A stretch of DNA of 64,000 nt, from contig NZ_SMBU01000001.1 in the NCBI RefSeq assembly GCF_004342485.1, positions 310,001 to 374,000 on the forward strand, given 5' to 3'. Numbering within the stretch: the stretch's first letter is position 1; every line of letters begins with the position of its first letter. Below, piece after piece: positions 54,323-63,365 of the stretch. The notes below the pieces were generated by a model. It did not search any database and had not been told where the DNA came from. It saw only the letters and a list, made by a program, of their open reading frames with translations. The stretch comes from Roseateles saccharophilus (GTDB lineage Bacteria > Pseudomonadota > Gammaproteobacteria > Burkholderiales > Burkholderiaceae_C). The position numbers and the translations under genes are program-made.

Positions 54323-55218
54323 GGGCCTGGGGGGCTCGTTTGCTGGCGCCGGGCCGGCGCTGGGCCATCATCCCGCCCTATCTTTTCCTGCTCGTCTTCC
54401 TGGCCTTGCCCTTCGCGCTGGTGGTCAAGATCAGCCTGGCCGAGGCACGCTTCGCGGTGCCGCCCTATACGGCCCTGCTGAGCGTGCGGGACCAGACCGT
54501 GACGCTGGCACTGCAGTTCAGCCACTACGCCTACCTGGCGACAGACGGGCTCTACATCGACACCTATCTCAACTCGGTGCTGGTCGCGGCCATCACCACG
54601 CTGCTCTGCCTGCTGATCGGCTACCCGGCCGCCTACGCCATCGCCAGCGCCACGCCGCAGCGGCGCACGCTCTACACGCTGCTGGTCACGCTGCCCTTCT
54701 GGACCTCGGCGCTGCTGCGCACCTATGCCTGGGTGGGCCTGCTGAAGAACGAGGGCCTGATCAACCAGGCGCTGCGCTGGCTGGGCTGGATCCACGAGCC
54801 GCTGCAGCTTTATCACAGCAACGCCGGCGTCTACATCGGCATGGTGTATTTCTACCTGCCGCTGATGATCCTGCCCCTGCTCGACCACCTCATCAAGCTC
54901 GACCCTCGCCTGCTGGAGGCCGCCGACGACCTCGGCGCGCACCCCTGGAGCGCCTTCTTCACCGTCACGCTGCCGCTGTCCCGGCGCGGCATCAGCACCG
55001 GCTGCCTGCTGGTCTTCATCCCCGCGGTGGGCGAGTACGTGATCCCGGAAATGCTCGGCGGCAGCGACACGCTGATGATCGGCCGCCTGATGTGGGACGA
55101 GTTCTTCAACAACATGGACTGGCCGATGGCCTCGGCCATCACCACCGCCATGGTGCTGCTCCTGCTGGTGCCGCTGGTGCTGCTGCAGCGCCTGCAGGAC
55201 AAGGAGCCCTCGGCATGA
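54298..55218 (+). CDS. PotH-type polyamine ABC transporter permease
   Basis: A 306-residue inner-membrane permease with six predicted helices. It shows the PotB/PotH pattern: AIIPPYLFLLVFLALPFALVVKISLAE, YPAAYAIASATPQRRTL, TLPFWTSALLRTYAWVGLLKNEGLIN, and the coupling loop LLEAADDLGAHPWSAFFTVTLPLS. The start codon is GTG at 54298 or 54301, overlapping the end of the LuxR gene by 25 bases. It partners the PotI-like permease that follows and probably the PotF-like and ATPase genes upstream. Confidence 0.92.
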   Translation: MVRTAKPLRAWGARLLAPGRRWAIIPPYLFLLVFLALPFALVVKISLAEARFAVPPYTALLSVRDQTVTLALQFSHYAYLATDGLYIDTYLNSVLVAAITTLLCLLIGYPAAYAIASATPQRRTLYTLLVTLPFWTSALLRTYAWVGLLKNEGLINQALRWLGWIHEPLQLYHSNAGVYIGMVYFYLPLMILPLLDHLIKLDPRLLEAADDLGAHPWSAFFTVTLPLSRRGISTGCLLVFIPAVGEYVIPEMLGGSDTLMIGRLMWDEFFNNMDWPMASAITTAMVLLLLVPLVLLQRLQDKEPSA

Positions 55219-56078
55219 AGCACGCCAAGACAGCGCCCGGCCCGCTGGCCACGAGCCGCATGGCGCTCTGGGCGACGCTGGGCTTCTTCTACCTGCCCAT
55301 GGTCGTGCTGGTGGTCTATTCCTTCAATGCCTCCGAGCAGGTGACCGTCTGGGCGGGCGTGTCGATGAAGTGGTACGGCCGCCTGCTGGCCGACACCGAG
55401 CTGCTGTCCGCCGCCAGCCTCAGCCTGCGCGTGGCGGCGCTGACCGCGCTGAGCTCCATGGTCATGGGCGCCTGGGCCGGCTATGTGCTTGCGCGCTTCG
55501 GCCCGGGCAAGGGCGGCGGCAAGGCGGGAGGGTTTCGCGGCCTCGGGCTATTCCAGGCCATGGTCAATGCACCGCTGGTGATTCCCGAGGTGATCCTCGG
55601 CATCGCAACGCTGCTGCTCTTCGTCACGCTCGGCTCATCCATCGGATGGCCGGCCGATCTTGGCTTCGTGACCATCTGGCTCGGCCACACGGTGCTGTGC
55701 GTTTCCTTTGTCGCGCTGATGGTGCAGTCACGCGTGCGCGACATCGACCCGACGCTCGAAGAGGCGGCGCAGGACTTGGGCGCCCGCCCGCTCACCGTCT
55801 TCCTCAGCGTCACGCTGCCGCAGATGAGCCAGACGGTCATCTCGGGCGGCCTGCTCTCGTTCGCGATCTCGGCCGACGACCTGATCCTCAGCGCCTTCCT
55901 GTCCGGGCCGGGCAGCACCACCCTGCCCATGCTGGTGTTCTCGCGCGTGCGCCTGGGCCTGAACCCCGAGATGAACGCGCTCGCCACCGTCTTCATGGCA
56001 GTGGTGGCCTTGGCCGTCTGGGGCGCGACGCGCTTCACCGCACGACAAAGGCGCCGCAGCCAGGCCGCGGCGGGCTGA
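55215..56078 (+). CDS. PotI-type polyamine ABC transporter permease
   Basis: A 287-residue permease of the PotC/PotI type. Conserved pieces are ALWATLGFFYLPMVVLVVYSFNAS, APLVIPEVILGIATLLLF and the coupling loop LEEAAQDLGARPLTVFLSVTLPQ, followed by LLSFAISADDLILSAFLSGPG. ATG 55215 overlaps the PotH-like stop by 4 bases (ATGA). The Arg/Gly-rich loop RFGPGKGGGKAGGFRG is a local insert. It closes this plus-strand series. Confidence 0.92.
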   Translation: MKHAKTAPGPLATSRMALWATLGFFYLPMVVLVVYSFNASEQVTVWAGVSMKWYGRLLADTELLSAASLSLRVAALTALSSMVMGAWAGYVLARFGPGKGGGKAGGFRGLGLFQAMVNAPLVIPEVILGIATLLLFVTLGSSIGWPADLGFVTIWLGHTVLCVSFVALMVQSRVRDIDPTLEEAAQDLGARPLTVFLSVTLPQMSQTVISGGLLSFAISADDLILSAFLSGPGSTTLPMLVFSRVRLGLNPEMNALATVFMAVVALAVWGATRFTARQRRRSQAAAG

Positions 56079-56092
56079 ATTCCGGCCCGGGC

Positions 56093-57499
56093 TCAGGCCG
56101 CTCGCGACGCGGTCTCCTCGATCTGGGCGCCGATGTAGTCCCACAGGCGCGCATCGGCGCTGAACGCCACGTTGAAGCGCAGCCAGCCGCTCTCGCGCGG
56201 CTCCGGGTAGAACAGATGGCCGGGGCCGAGCATGATGCTCTGCTGGGCGGCCTGCTGCGACAGCACCGCCGCGTCTGGGATGTCGGGATGGCGGGCCCAC
56301 ACATACATGCCGGCGGGGGCCTGGGTATGCAGCTCGAAGCCGAGCGCCAGCAGCCGCTGGGACACATCCTGCTGCGCCTGCGCGAGCCGCCCGCGCAGCT
56401 TGCCGAGGTGCTTGCGCCAGCGCCCCTGCGTCAGCGCATGGAACACGGCCCGCTCGCCCAGCTCCGATGACGTGAGCCCGGAGATCATCTTGCGCGTGGC
56501 GAGGTCTTCCAGCACCTGCGGCGCGGCCGCCACATAGCCCACGCGCAGATTGGGCGCGATGGTCTTGGAGAAGCTGCCCAGGTAGGCGACGCGCTGCAGC
56601 CGGTCCAGGCTGGCCAGGCTCGGGTGGAAGTCCGGGTCGAGGTCGGCGTAGATGTCGTTCTCGACGATGGCGAAGTCGTGCAGGTGGGCGAGCTGCAGGA
56701 TGCGCAGCAGCTGGTTCAGCGGCGCCGTCGAATTGCTCGGGCTGTGCAGGCGCGGCTGCGTGAAGAAGACCTTGGGCCGGTGCGCCGCCAGCAGCGCCTC
56801 CAGCGCCGCCAGGTCGTAGCCCTCGGGCGTGCGCGGCACCGGCAGCAGCACCGCGCCCATCAGCCGCAGGATGTAGTGGATGTTCGGGTAGCCCGGCGCG
56901 TCCACGAGCACCGCGTCGCCGGGGCGGATCCAGTGGCGCGCCAGCAGGTCGAGCGCCTGGCTGGAGCCAAGCGTCAGCAGCAGGTGTTCCAGGCCCGCCG
57001 CGATCTGGCGCTCGGCCAGCGCGTCCACGAGCAGGCCGCGCAGGCCCGCGTGGCCATAGGGCGAGCCATAGCCGCCGAGCTCTGAGCCCTCCTGCGCGAG
57101 CTGGCGCAGCGCGCGGTGCACGCCGTCCGTGAACAGCCAGTCCTGCGGCAGCCAGCCGCAGCCGGCCTTGATGTCCAGCGCGCGGCTCTCGAAGATCTGG
57201 CGCAGATACCACTTGGCGTCGAACTGCAGCTGCGCATCCGCGCGGGCCGGCTCGGCCGCCGCGGCGCGCGGGCGCACGAAGAAGCCCGCGTTGGGCTTGG
57301 AATGCACCAGGCCCAGCGCCACCAGGCGGTCATAGGCCTCGACGACGGTGAACACGCTGACCCCCTGGGTCTGCGCCAACTGCCGGATCGACGGCAGCCG
57401 GGCGCCGGGCTTGAGCGCGCGCGATTCGATGAGCTGCTGCAGGCCGGCGACGATCTGGGCGACCAGGGGCGTGGGCGAGTCGTGGTCGAGTGCGAGCAT
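56093..57499 (-). CDS. MocR-type (GntR-HTH/aminotransferase) transcriptional regulator
   Basis: A 468-residue MocR regulator: GntR winged helix at residues 1-75 (LVAQIVAGLQQLIESRALKP and GVSVFTVVEAYDRLVALGLV), then a class I aminotransferase-like domain. The PLP lysine is Lys312 in GSFSKTIAPNLRVG. MocR proteins sense amine substrates by forming a PLP adduct; GabR is the best-known one, activating gabT/gabD. Here the gene is divergent from gabT-gabD, which strongly suggests it controls them. Confidence 0.93.
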   Translation of the reverse strand: MLALDHDSPTPLVAQIVAGLQQLIESRALKPGARLPSIRQLAQTQGVSVFTVVEAYDRLVALGLVHSKPNAGFFVRPRAAAAEPARADAQLQFDAKWYLRQIFESRALDIKAGCGWLPQDWLFTDGVHRALRQLAQEGSELGGYGSPYGHAGLRGLLVDALAERQIAAGLEHLLLTLGSSQALDLLARHWIRPGDAVLVDAPGYPNIHYILRLMGAVLLPVPRTPEGYDLAALEALLAAHRPKVFFTQPRLHSPSNSTAPLNQLLRILQLAHLHDFAIVENDIYADLDPDFHPSLASLDRLQRVAYLGSFSKTIAPNLRVGYVAAAPQVLEDLATRKMISGLTSSELGERAVFHALTQGRWRKHLGKLRGRLAQAQQDVSQRLLALGFELHTQAPAGMYVWARHPDIPDAAVLSQQAAQQSIMLGPGHLFYPEPRESGWLRFNVAFSADARLWDYIGAQIEETASRAA

Positions 57500-57627
57500 G
57501 GGTCGGGGGATCGGCTGTACAGGCTGGCGAACCAGTACGGCCCCGCGCTGTCAGCGAGGGACTGTATCTGTTGCCCCGGCGACCCGCTGCCTAGAGTGAA
57601 GCCTCCCGTTACCTGGAGGACTTCCCG
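57500..57627. promoter_or_regulatory. Divergent mocR/gabT control region
   Basis: 128 bases between the divergent starts. CTGTAC (57515-57520), CCAGTAC (57532-57538) and ACTGTATCTG (57561-57570) are related half-sites that could bind the MocR protein. A strong ribosome site (GGAGGA) precedes gabT. Confidence 0.4.
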
Positions 57628-58923
57628 ATGAGCAGCAATGCCCAACTGATGGCGCGCCGCCGCGCGGCCGTGGCCCGTGGCGTAGGCCAGGCGTTTGAGA
57701 TCTTCGTCGAGCGTGCACGCAACGCCGAGCTGTGGGATGTCGAGGGCCAGCGCTACATCGACTTCGCCGGCGGCATCGCCGTGCTCAACACCGGCCACTG
57801 CCATCCCCGCGTCGTCGAAGCCGTGCAGCAGCAGCTGACCCAGTACACCCATACCTGTTTCCAGGTGGTGGCCTACGAGCCCTATGTGGCGCTCGCCGAG
57901 AAGCTCAACGCGCTGGCGCCAGGCGAGTTCGCGAAGAAGACGCTGCTGCTGTCCAGCGGCGCCGAGGCGGTCGAGAACGCGGTCAAGATCGCCCGCGCCT
58001 ACACCCAGCGTTCGGGCGTGATCGCCTTCACCGGCGGCTACCACGGCCGCACGCTGATGACGCTGGGCCTGACCGGCAAGGTGCAGCCCTACAAGAGCGG
58101 CTTCGGCCCCTTCCCCGCGGAAGTCTTCCATGCGAAGTTCCCGAACGCGCTGCACGGCGTCAGCATCGACGAGGCCATCGCCTCGGTCGAGCAGATCTTC
58201 AAGAACGACATCGAGGCCGAGCGCGTGGCGGCCTTCATCGTAGAGCCCGTGCAGGGCGAAGGCGGCTTCTACATCGCGCCGGTCGAGTTCGTGCGCCGCC
58301 TGCGCGAGCTGGCGGACCGCCACGGCATCCTGCTGATCGCCGACGAAGTCCAGACCGGCGCCGGCCGGACCGGCACCTGGTTCGCCTGCGAGCAATGGGG
58401 TGTTGCGCCGGACCTGATCACGACGGCCAAGTCGCTGGCCGGCGGCTTCCCGATCTCGGGTGTCGTCGGGCGCGCCGAGGTGATGGATGCGCCGGCCCCC
58501 GGCGGCCTGGGCGGCACCTACGCCGGTAGCCCCATCGCCTGCGCGGCGGCGCTGGCGGTGCTGGAGGTCTTCGAGCAGGAGAAGCTGCTGGCGCGCAGCC
58601 AGGCCCTGGGCGAGCGGCTGGTGCAGCGCCTGACGGCCATCGCCGAGACCCAGCCGGCCATCGGCGACGTGCGGGCCCTGGGCGCCATGGTGGCCATCGA
58701 GTTGTTCGCCGTCGAGAACGGCCGCGCCGACCTGCGCCGCCCGGACGCCGACCTCACGCGCCGCGTCGTGGCCGACGCGGCCCGGCGCGGGCTGATCCTG
58801 CTGTCTTGCGGTACCAACGGCAATGTGATCCGCTTTCTCGTGCCGCTGACGGCATCCAACGCGCTGATCGGCGAAGGCCTGGACATCCTGCAGGCCAGCC
58901 TCGTCGCGGTGCAGCGCGCGTGA
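57628..58923 (+). CDS. gabT: 4-aminobutyrate aminotransferase
   Basis: GabT transfers the amino group of GABA (the putrescine breakdown product) to 2-oxoglutarate, forming succinate semialdehyde. The 431-residue class III aminotransferase has DFAGGIAVLNTGHCHP, SSGAEAVENAVKIAR, the PLP contact ADEVQTGAGRTG and the Schiff-base lysine Lys268 in TTAKSLAGG, the same number as in E. coli GabT. ATG 57628 follows GGAGGA. Related putrescine or delta-ornithine aminotransferases remain possible; the gabD neighbour supports GABA. Confidence 0.94.
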   Translation: MSSNAQLMARRRAAVARGVGQAFEIFVERARNAELWDVEGQRYIDFAGGIAVLNTGHCHPRVVEAVQQQLTQYTHTCFQVVAYEPYVALAEKLNALAPGEFAKKTLLLSSGAEAVENAVKIARAYTQRSGVIAFTGGYHGRTLMTLGLTGKVQPYKSGFGPFPAEVFHAKFPNALHGVSIDEAIASVEQIFKNDIEAERVAAFIVEPVQGEGGFYIAPVEFVRRLRELADRHGILLIADEVQTGAGRTGTWFACEQWGVAPDLITTAKSLAGGFPISGVVGRAEVMDAPAPGGLGGTYAGSPIACAAALAVLEVFEQEKLLARSQALGERLVQRLTAIAETQPAIGDVRALGAMVAIELFAVENGRADLRRPDADLTRRVVADAARRGLILLSCGTNGNVIRFLVPLTASNALIGEGLDILQASLVAVQRA

Positions 58924-58931
58924 GGCCGGGC

Positions 58932-60398
58932 ATGAGCGCATCGCCTCTGCAAGGGCTCCAGGACCCCGCGCTGCTGAAGACGGCGGCCTATGTCAACGGT
59001 GCCTGGGTCGAGATGCCCGCCACCTTCGGCGTCCACGACCCGGCCACGGGCCAGGAGCTGGCCCGCGTGGCCAATCTCGGCCCCGCGCAGGCCGCGCAGG
59101 CCATCGCCGCGGCCGACGCCGCCTGGCCCGCCTGGCGCGAGCGCACCGCCAAGGACCGCGCCGCCGTGCTGATGCGTTGGCATGCGCTGATGCTCGCGCA
59201 CGCCGACGACCTCGCCCGGCTGATGACGGCCGAGCAGGGCAAGCCGCTGGCCGAGGCGCGCGGCGAGGTGGCCTATGCGGCCAGCTTCGTCGAGTGGTTC
59301 GCCGAGGAGGCGCGCCGCGTCTACGGCGAGACCATCCCGACGCACGACAAGACCAAGCGCCTCCTGGTGCTGAAACAGCCCATCGGCGTCTGCGCCGCGA
59401 TCACGCCGTGGAACTTCCCGCTGGCGATGATCACCCGCAAGGTCGCGCCGGCGCTGGCCGCCGGCTGCCCCGTCGTCATCAAGCCAGCCGAGGCCACGCC
59501 GCTGTCGGCGCTGGCGCTGGCCGAGCTGGCGGCGCGCGCGGGCCTGCCGGCCGGCATCTTCAACGTGCTGACGGCCGATGCCCAGAACTCGATCGCCGTC
59601 GGCCGCGTGCTCTGCGAGAGCCCGGTGGTGCGGCATCTGTCGTTCACCGGCTCGACCGAGGTGGGCCGCATCCTGATGGGCCAGTGCGCGCCGACGATCA
59701 AGAAGCTCTCGTTGGAGCTCGGGGGCAACGCGCCCTTCATCGTCTTCGACGACGCCGACCTCGACGCCGCCGTGGAAGGCGCCATCGCCAGCAAGTACCG
59801 CAATGCCGGCCAGACCTGCGTCTGCACCAACCGCTTCTATGCGCAGGAGGGCGTCTACGACGCCTTCGTCGAGAAGCTCGCGGCGAAGGTCGCCGCGCTG
59901 CAGCTCGGCAACGGCTTCGAGCCCGGCGTGCAGGTGGCCTCGATGATCGACGACGACGCCGTCGCCAAGGTGCAGGCCCACGTGGCCGACGCCGTGGCCA
60001 AGGGCGGGCGCCTGCTGGCCGGCGGGAAGCTGCGCTCGGGCCGGCTGTACGAGCCTACCGTCATCGCCGACGCCAGCGCCGACATGCGCTGCGCACGGGA
60101 GGAGACCTTCGGCCCCGTGGCGCCCGTGTTCCGCTTCGCGACCGAGGCCGAGGCCGTCGCGCTCGCGAACGACACCGAGTTCGGCCTGGCGAGCTACTTC
60201 TACAGCCGCGACGTGGGCCGCATCTTCCGTGTCGCCGAAGCGCTGGAGTACGGCATGGTGGGCGTCAACACCGGGTTGATCTCGACGGCCGAGGCGCCCT
60301 TTGGTGGCGTCAAGCAGTCGGGCCTGGGCCGCGAGGGCTCACGGCACGGCATCGAGGACTACCTGGAAGCGAAGTACCTCTGCCTGGCCGGCGTCTGA
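58932..60398 (+). CDS. gabD: Succinate-semialdehyde dehydrogenase (NAD(P)+)
   Basis: GabD oxidises succinate semialdehyde to succinate. The 488-residue protein has the family motifs AAITPWNFPLAMITRK, KPAEATPLSALAL, FTGSTEVGRIL, the catalytic Glu in LELGGNAPFIVFDDAD and catalytic Cys296 in GQTCVCTNR; that CVC pattern is typical of GabD. Length and ending match the family. ATG 58932 lies 8 bases after gabT. A strong terminator follows. Confidence 0.95.
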   Translation: MSASPLQGLQDPALLKTAAYVNGAWVEMPATFGVHDPATGQELARVANLGPAQAAQAIAAADAAWPAWRERTAKDRAAVLMRWHALMLAHADDLARLMTAEQGKPLAEARGEVAYAASFVEWFAEEARRVYGETIPTHDKTKRLLVLKQPIGVCAAITPWNFPLAMITRKVAPALAAGCPVVIKPAEATPLSALALAELAARAGLPAGIFNVLTADAQNSIAVGRVLCESPVVRHLSFTGSTEVGRILMGQCAPTIKKLSLELGGNAPFIVFDDADLDAAVEGAIASKYRNAGQTCVCTNRFYAQEGVYDAFVEKLAAKVAALQLGNGFEPGVQVASMIDDDAVAKVQAHVADAVAKGGRLLAGGKLRSGRLYEPTVIADASADMRCAREETFGPVAPVFRFATEAEAVALANDTEFGLASYFYSRDVGRIFRVAEALEYGMVGVNTGLISTAEAPFGGVKQSGLGREGSRHGIEDYLEAKYLCLAGV

Positions 60399-60424
60399 CC
60401 TGCCGCCGCGACGCAAATCTGAAC

Positions 60425-60447
60425 AACGCCCGCTCCCCGCGGGCGTT
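60425..60447 (+). terminator. Rho-independent terminator after gabD
   Basis: A perfect 9-bp stem (AACGCCCGC with GCGGGCGTT) and a 5-base loop, followed by TT, end the gabT-gabD unit 26 bases after the gabD stop. Confidence 0.8.
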
Positions 60448-60462
60448 TTCGAGCGCCCACAA

Positions 60463-60478
60463 GGCCCCGGGAGGGGCC
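60463..60478 (-). terminator. Hairpin after the Lrp-type gene
   Basis: GGCCCC and GGGGCC form a 6-bp stem with a GGGA loop directly beyond the Lrp gene stop. It could terminate the minus-strand transcript; no clear T run is seen. Confidence 0.45.
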
Positions 60479-60479
60479 G

Positions 60480-60950
60480 CTACAGCTCGAACGCCGTACT
60501 GCGCTTTATCGTCCTGAGCACCAGCATCGAGTTCGATCGCGCCACCTCCGGCAGCTGCATCAGCACGTAGGTGTGGAAGCGCTCCAGGTCTTCGGCGTCC
60601 TTGTAGGCGAAGCGGATCAGGTAGTCGTTCGAGCCGGCCACATAGAAGCAGTCGAGGATGTCGGGGCTGGCCAGCACGGCCTCCTCGAAAGCGGCCAGCG
60701 CCGCGGTCGTCATCCGTTCGAGATTGATGATGGTGTAGCTCGTGCCCTGCTTGCCGACGGCCTTGGGGTTGAGCAACGCCACATAGCGGTCGATGACACC
60801 GCTTTCCTCCAGCCTTTTGACGCGCCGCAGGCATGCCGACGGCGAGAGATGGACGCGCTGCGCCAGGTCCTGGTTGGGCAGGCGGCCGTCGCGCTGGAGC
60901 TCGTTCAGGATGCTCCTGTCGATCGCATCCAATTGCACGTCATCATTCAT
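60480..60950 (-). CDS. Lrp/AsnC-family transcriptional regulator
   Basis: A 156-residue Lrp/AsnC regulator: N-terminal HTH (LDAIDRSILNELQRDGRLPNQDLAQRV and SPSACLRRVKRLEESGVI) and the C-terminal RAM ligand-binding domain (from about 70, VAGSNDYLIRFAYKD). ATG 60950 (MNDDVQLDAIDRS) is preferred over a TTG at 60968. It is divergent from puuB and likely regulates it. Effector amino acid unknown. Confidence 0.94.
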   Translation of the reverse strand: MNDDVQLDAIDRSILNELQRDGRLPNQDLAQRVHLSPSACLRRVKRLEESGVIDRYVALLNPKAVGKQGTSYTIINLERMTTAALAAFEEAVLASPDILDCFYVAGSNDYLIRFAYKDAEDLERFHTYVLMQLPEVARSNSMLVLRTIKRSTAFEL

Positions 60951-61131
60951 AAAGAGAATCTGATTCAATATTTTCTTCAGTTTATCGCATTGGGTTGCAA
61001 AACATCGGGTTTAGCCTGCGCCAGCGCGCTGCCACATTGCGCGCCGCCCGGCCTAGACTGCTGCATCGCCGCAATGCATGTCCATGCGTGTTTTGCACCA
61101 GGGCCCGGCGCCCGGTTCCCACGCATTCCTT
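60951..61131. promoter_or_regulatory. Divergent lrp/puuB control region
   Basis: 181 bases between divergent starts, A/T-rich close to the lrp start (60951-61015), which fits Lrp-type binding. TAGACT at 61054-61059 may be a -10 for puuB. Two further in-frame ATGs (61078 and 61084) lie upstream of the chosen puuB start. Confidence 0.4.
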
Positions 61132-62442
61132 ATGAGCCTGCTCACCGTTGATCGTGAACTGACCCAGGATTCCTACTACGTCGCCACGGCAGCGCGTGGC
61201 CCGGGCCATGCAGCGTTGAACGAGACGCTCGAAGCGGATGTGGCCATCGTCGGCGGCGGCCTCGCCGGCCTGTCGGCGGCCATCGAACTGGCCGAGCGCG
61301 GCCATGACATGGTGCTGCTTGAGGCGGCCCTCGTCGGCAGCGGCGCCTCGGGCCGCAACGGCGGCCAGGCCATCCACGGCCTCGCCTGCGACCCGTCGAC
61401 CATCGAGGCCCAGTTGGGCCTCGACGAGGCACGCCGCATCTGGGCGATGAGCATCGAGGCGCTGGACCTGATCCGCGAGCGCTGCGCACGCTTCGACATC
61501 GACGCCGAATGGCAGGACGGCTTCCTGGGCCTGGCGACGAGCGCGGCCAAGGCGGCCGAGCTGCAGCGGTCGGTGCAGCGCATCGGCGATGTCTACGACT
61601 ACCCGATGCAGTGGATCGCGCCCGCCGAGATGCCGCAGTGGATTGCCAGCCCGCGCTTCTATGCCGGCGCCTATGACGCGCGTTCGGGCCATCTGCACCC
61701 GCTCAAGTACAGCCTGGGCCTGGCCCGTGCGGCGGCCGGGCTGGGCGTGCGCATCTTCGAGCGCAGCCCGGTGACCGCCATGGAGGTGGGCGAGCGCGTC
61801 GTGCTGCGCACCGGCCAGGGCCAGGTGCGCGCCCGCCAGGTCTTGCTGGCCGGCAATGTCTACCTGCCCGAACTGGCGCCCTCACTGGCGCCCGACCTCG
61901 CCGCCCGCATCATGCCGGTCGGCACCTATATCGGCTGCACCGCGCCGATGGCGCCCGAGCGCCTGCGCGCGCTGATCCCGAGCCGCTCGGCCTGCTGCGA
62001 CACCAACTTCGTGCTCGACTACTTCCGGCCCACGGCCGACCACCGCCTGCTCTACGGCGGGCGCGTGAGCTACAGCACCGTCACGCCGCGCGCGCTGATG
62101 AACAGCATGCGCGCCCGGCTGCTCCAGAGCTTCCCGCAGCTGGACGACGTGGCCATGCAGTACGCCTGGGGCGGCTTCGTGGACATCTCCATGAACCGCG
62201 CGCCCGACTTCGGCCGCGTCGGCCCGGCGCAGAACGTGTACTACGTGCAGGGCTTCTCGGGCCACGGCCTGGCGCTGACCGGCATGGCCGGCCGCGTCGT
62301 GGCCGAGGCGATGCACGGCGACGCTACGCGCTTCGACACCTTCGCGCGCCTGCACCACCGCCGCTTCCCCGGCGGCCGGCTGATGCGCACGCCGGCGCTG
62401 ATGCTCGGCATGGCCTATTACCGCCTGAAGGACTTGCTATGA
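61132..62442 (+). CDS. puuB: Gamma-glutamylputrescine oxidase-type FAD oxidoreductase
   Basis: PuuB oxidises gamma-glutamylputrescine to gamma-glutamyl-aminobutyraldehyde. The 436-residue protein shows the start SYYVATAARG, typical of PuuB, the FAD motif AIVGGGLAGLSAAIELAERG, GSGASGRNGGQAIHG, the DARSGHLHPLKY substrate segment and the late YYVQGFSGHGLALTG. ATG 61132 matches the E. coli N-terminus better than 61078. It overlaps puuD by 4 bases. With puuD and puuA it is a Puu route; the aldehyde step needs an aldehyde dehydrogenase (41946 or gabD). Confidence 0.93.
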   Translation: MSLLTVDRELTQDSYYVATAARGPGHAALNETLEADVAIVGGGLAGLSAAIELAERGHDMVLLEAALVGSGASGRNGGQAIHGLACDPSTIEAQLGLDEARRIWAMSIEALDLIRERCARFDIDAEWQDGFLGLATSAAKAAELQRSVQRIGDVYDYPMQWIAPAEMPQWIASPRFYAGAYDARSGHLHPLKYSLGLARAAAGLGVRIFERSPVTAMEVGERVVLRTGQGQVRARQVLLAGNVYLPELAPSLAPDLAARIMPVGTYIGCTAPMAPERLRALIPSRSACCDTNFVLDYFRPTADHRLLYGGRVSYSTVTPRALMNSMRARLLQSFPQLDDVAMQYAWGGFVDISMNRAPDFGRVGPAQNVYYVQGFSGHGLALTGMAGRVVAEAMHGDATRFDTFARLHHRRFPGGRLMRTPALMLGMAYYRLKDLL

Positions 62443-63245
62443 GTGCCGTGGACACGTCCCGCAAGCCCCGGGTGCTCGTGCCGGTGTGCAACCGCCAGCT
62501 GGGTGACCACCCCTTCCACATCGTCGGCAAGAAGTACATCGACGCGGTGCGGCTGGCCGGCTGCCTACCTGTCATCGTGCCGAACCTGGGCGGCGCCACC
62601 GAAGTCCTTGACGACTGGCTGGCCCTGGCCGACGGCGTCTTCCTGACCGGCTCGCCGTCCAATGTGCACCCGAGCCACTTCGAGGAAGACGTGTACAACC
62701 CCGCGCTGCCGCTCGACCCGGGCCGCGACGCGCTGACGCTGCCGCTGATCCGCCGCGCGGTGGACATGGGCCTGCCGCTGTTCGCGATCTGCCGCGGCTT
62801 CCAGGAGACCAATGTCGCGCTCGGCGGCAGCCTGCACCAGGCCGTGCAGGAGCAGCCGGGCCTGGCCGACCACCGCGCGCCCGAGGGCCAGCCGCCGCAG
62901 GTTGCCTACGGCGAGCAGCATGCCATCACGGTGCTGCCCGGCGGCCGGCTCGAAGCCCTGCTGGGCCCGGGCGCCGTGCAGGTCAACTCGCTGCACGGCC
63001 AGGGCGTCAACCAGCTGGCGCCGGGCCTGCGCATCGAAGCCGTCGCGCCCGACGGCCTCGTCGAGGCCTTCAGCATCAGCCCCGCACGCGGCTTCTCGCT
63101 GTGCGTGCAGTGGCACCCCGAATGGCAGGCGGCGGGCAACCCCACCTCGATGGCGCTGCTGCAGGCCTTCGGCCGGGCCTGCCGCGACTACCGCGACCAG
63201 GTGCGCCAGCCCCGCCACGACTTCAAGACCGACCCCGAGACCTAG
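62439..63245 (+). CDS. puuD: Gamma-glutamyl-gamma-aminobutyrate hydrolase family protein
   Basis: PuuD splits gamma-glutamyl-GABA into glutamate and GABA. The 268-residue class I glutamine amidotransferase-like protein has the nucleophile Cys118 in FAICRGFQE, and the His226/Glu228 pair in VQWHPEW, completing the triad. LTGSPSNVHPSHF and NSLHGQGVNQL are typical of the PuuD family. ATGA overlap with puuB indicates coupling. Confidence 0.95.
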   Translation: MSAVDTSRKPRVLVPVCNRQLGDHPFHIVGKKYIDAVRLAGCLPVIVPNLGGATEVLDDWLALADGVFLTGSPSNVHPSHFEEDVYNPALPLDPGRDALTLPLIRRAVDMGLPLFAICRGFQETNVALGGSLHQAVQEQPGLADHRAPEGQPPQVAYGEQHAITVLPGGRLEALLGPGAVQVNSLHGQGVNQLAPGLRIEAVAPDGLVEAFSISPARGFSLCVQWHPEWQAAGNPTSMALLQAFGRACRDYRDQVRQPRHDFKTDPET

Positions 63246-63365
63246 CGCCACGAGCGCCAGCGCGCGGCCTCCCGTGCCATTGCGCCGAGTCTTTCCGTTC
63301 CTTTCCCGACCCAGGGCCGCATCGACACGCCTGCGGCCCGCCCCCCCAAGACCTACAGGTGCCCT
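63246..63365. other. Spacer between puuD and puuA
   Basis: 120 bases without a gene. A pyrimidine-rich stretch (63289-63310) and a G/C-rich block precede the puuA start. No promoter or hairpin is convincing, so it is unclear whether puuA is transcribed with puuB-puuD. Confidence 0.4.
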